Below are positions 63,180 to 64,000 of a stretch of 64,000 bases of DNA, one piece after another (positions within the stretch are counted from its first letter, which is position 1; the number at the start of each line of letters is the position of its first letter). Under the pieces are notes generated by a model. That model ran no database searches and was not told the DNA's origin. It was given only the letters and a program-made list of their open reading frames with translations. The translations under genes were made by a program, and so were the position numbers. Source of the DNA: Allomuricauda sp. Lineage in GTDB: Bacteria > Bacteroidota > Bacteroidia > Flavobacteriales > Flavobacteriaceae. The DNA lies in the NCBI GenBank assembly GCA_003712125.1, contig RHLF01000002.1, forward strand, positions 868,001 to 932,000, given 5' to 3'.

Positions 63180-63290
63180 TTAGCTTCCCGCGATGGGGCT
63201 GCCAAAAATACCTACGGCCATTTCAATCCATAGCAGTACCAGCACAAGAGCGACGGCCAAAATGACAACTAATCTTTTTTTGTTTTTCAT
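63180..63290 (-). CDS. 36-residue single-pass membrane peptide
   Basis: A short frame encoding 36 residues: MKNKKRLVVILA..., a hydrophobic stretch with VALVLVLLWIEMAVGIFG and the end SPIAGS. ATG at 63290, stop at 63180. It lies 35 bases after the DUF3307 gene and before mutS2, in the same orientation. Positive-inside start and one helix fit a real small membrane protein. I do not know its role. Confidence 0.55.
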   Translation of the reverse strand: MKNKKRLVVILAVALVLVLLWIEMAVGIFGSPIAGS

Positions 63291-63325
63291 GTCTATTGTA
63301 TTTCAATTTCAAAATCCTTGTTGGC

Positions 63326-64000
63326 TTATGAAAAGCAAAGCACGATCAAGGTAGCGCTGCCGATGGCCAAACCAAAACTCAGCAGGGTGCCGATAAGCAC
63401 ATACTCAGTTTTATTGAATCCATTGCCATGTTCACTGCGGTACCTGAGAATTGATTTAGAAGCCAATAGAAAGCCCACCGCCCCAAATTGATTGATGAGG
63501 ATAAATACCAAGACCAACCAACGTTCGGTAAGCCCGATCAAGCGCCCGGCATTCGGTAAATCTTCGGTATCACCCACCTTGATATCAAAAAGGCGAAAAA
63601 TTTCCTTGATAAAAATGTTTGCGGTTTTACCGCAGAAGACAAAAGCCAGGAGTATGGCCAATGCCTTTTCGGAAATCGTAATGTCGATGAGCGGATCTAA
63701 CCCAACCCATTTTTCAAATACGGTCACTGCAAGGCCCAAGAAAAAGAGATGCAGTCCCTGATCCAAAAAAAAGGCGTATTTGCCCAACCACTTGTTTTTG
63801 GTCAACAAGGGTTTGCAACCATCGATCAACCAATGGGTGAGGGCAATAAATAGCGCTGCAAAAACAAACTTGAGCTGAAAAGACAATACCCACGAACTAA
63901 GGAACATAATGAGGATATGCCATTTCAGGTAACTGCTCTGAAACCCTTTTTCATTTTTGTCCTTGGCATTTTTCGCGGATTGAAAGGTAAAATCGGTCAA
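63326..64000 (-). CDS. DUF3307 membrane protein (5' end outside window)
   Basis: At least 224 residues, running past the window edge; the first visible residues LTDFTFQSAKN correspond to a position about 10-15 residues inside the usual DUF3307 start. About six hydrophobic segments are visible (WHILIMFLSSWVLSFQ, FVFAALFIALTHWLIDG, ALAILLAFVFCG, LVLVFILINQFGAVGFLLA, VLIGTLLSFGLAIGSATLIVL). DUF3307 proteins occur beside SatD or helicase-like genes in some genomes and their function is unknown. Upstream neighbour is not visible here. Confidence 0.8.
   Translation of the reverse strand: MTDFTFQSAKNAKDKNEKGFQSSYLKWHILIMFLSSWVLSFQLKFVFAALFIALTHWLIDGCKPLLTKNKWLGKYAFFLDQGLHLFFLGLAVTVFEKWVGLDPLIDITISEKALAILLAFVFCGKTANIFIKEIFRLFDIKVGDTEDLPNAGRLIGLTERWLVLVFILINQFGAVGFLLASKSILRYRSEHGNGFNKTEYVLIGTLLSFGLAIGSATLIVLCFS

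Noticed and set aside
1-64000. tRNA, rRNA, CRISPR, prophage or insertion sequence
   Set aside because: No tRNA-like cloverleaf, repeat-spacer pattern, integrase or transposase was seen on either strand; nearly all sequence is accounted for by the genes listed.

Overview
The window looks like chromosomal core and accessory DNA of a bacterium in the Bacteroidota, most likely a marine Flavobacteriaceae member (relatives of Maribacter, Muricauda or Zobellia are my guess from protein style; this is inference, not a search result). Supporting signs are a type IX secretion (T9SS) type A tail, many short lipoprotein and outer-membrane barrel genes, the fused E1 alpha/beta 2-oxoacid dehydrogenase, and several upstream elements fitting the Bacteroidota -7 consensus TAnnTTTG. 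I see no rRNA, tRNA, CRISPR array, insertion sequence, phage or plasmid gene.

Layout. 1-4.8 kb: the 3' end of a probable M1-type peptidase, a patatin lipase, and a minus-strand run with DsrE-like, M20 amidohydrolase, degenerate OmpA-like and membrane-anchored proteins. 4.9-11.8 kb: UvrD/PcrA-type helicase, TsaC/Sua5-type tRNA threonylcarbamoyladenylate synthase, OmpA lipoprotein, family 2 glycosyltransferase, an orphan HsdR-N-like nuclease domain divergent from holA, DoxX. 11.8-20.8 kb: fused E1 dehydrogenase, a large M1-peptidase-like protein joined to a membrane barrel, a LOG-family protein and uvrA. 20.9-27.1 kb: nucleoside hydrolase, small-domain protein, methyltransferase, serine hydrolase, a LexA-like repressor with four operator copies next to a TIGR03915-type DNA repair gene, and a glutamate-receptor-like potassium channel. 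27.0-34.1 kb: a tight seven-gene minus-strand operon (SnoaL-like, ACP phosphodiesterase, gamma-glutamyltransferase, ATP-grasp ligase, anchored protein, LLM flavin monooxygenase, SSS symporter). 34.2-45.8 kb: glmM, lpxL-type acyltransferase and rhomboid sharing a palindromic divergent promoter, a beta-propeller lipoprotein, a TlpA-like thioredoxin, a porin-like barrel, a giant FAD/Fe-S dehydrogenase, an LpxH-like phosphatase and aroC. 45.9-50.7 kb: glutamate/dicarboxylate symporter followed by an ATP-grasp ligase, an N-formylglutamate-amidohydrolase-like protein and a DUF1704 metallopeptidase in one overlapping cassette. 50.8-60.9 kb: three tandem transmembrane TPR-HTH regulators with almost identical C-terminal halves, divergent from a surface operon (lipoproteins, T9SS protein, barrel, tail-fibre-like protein). 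60.9-64 kb: MutS2-like ATPase, a 36-residue membrane peptide and a DUF3307 membrane protein cut by the window end.

The most promising places for something undescribed are the ligase/amidohydrolase/peptidase cassette at 47.2-50.2 kb, which parallels a tag-adding and tag-removing cycle, and the triplicated TPR-HTH regulators facing a surface operon across an intergenic region with helically phased GTCCAT repeats. Convergent genes are packed extremely tightly: seven of ten tail-to-tail junctions have ten or fewer bases between stops, or overlap.
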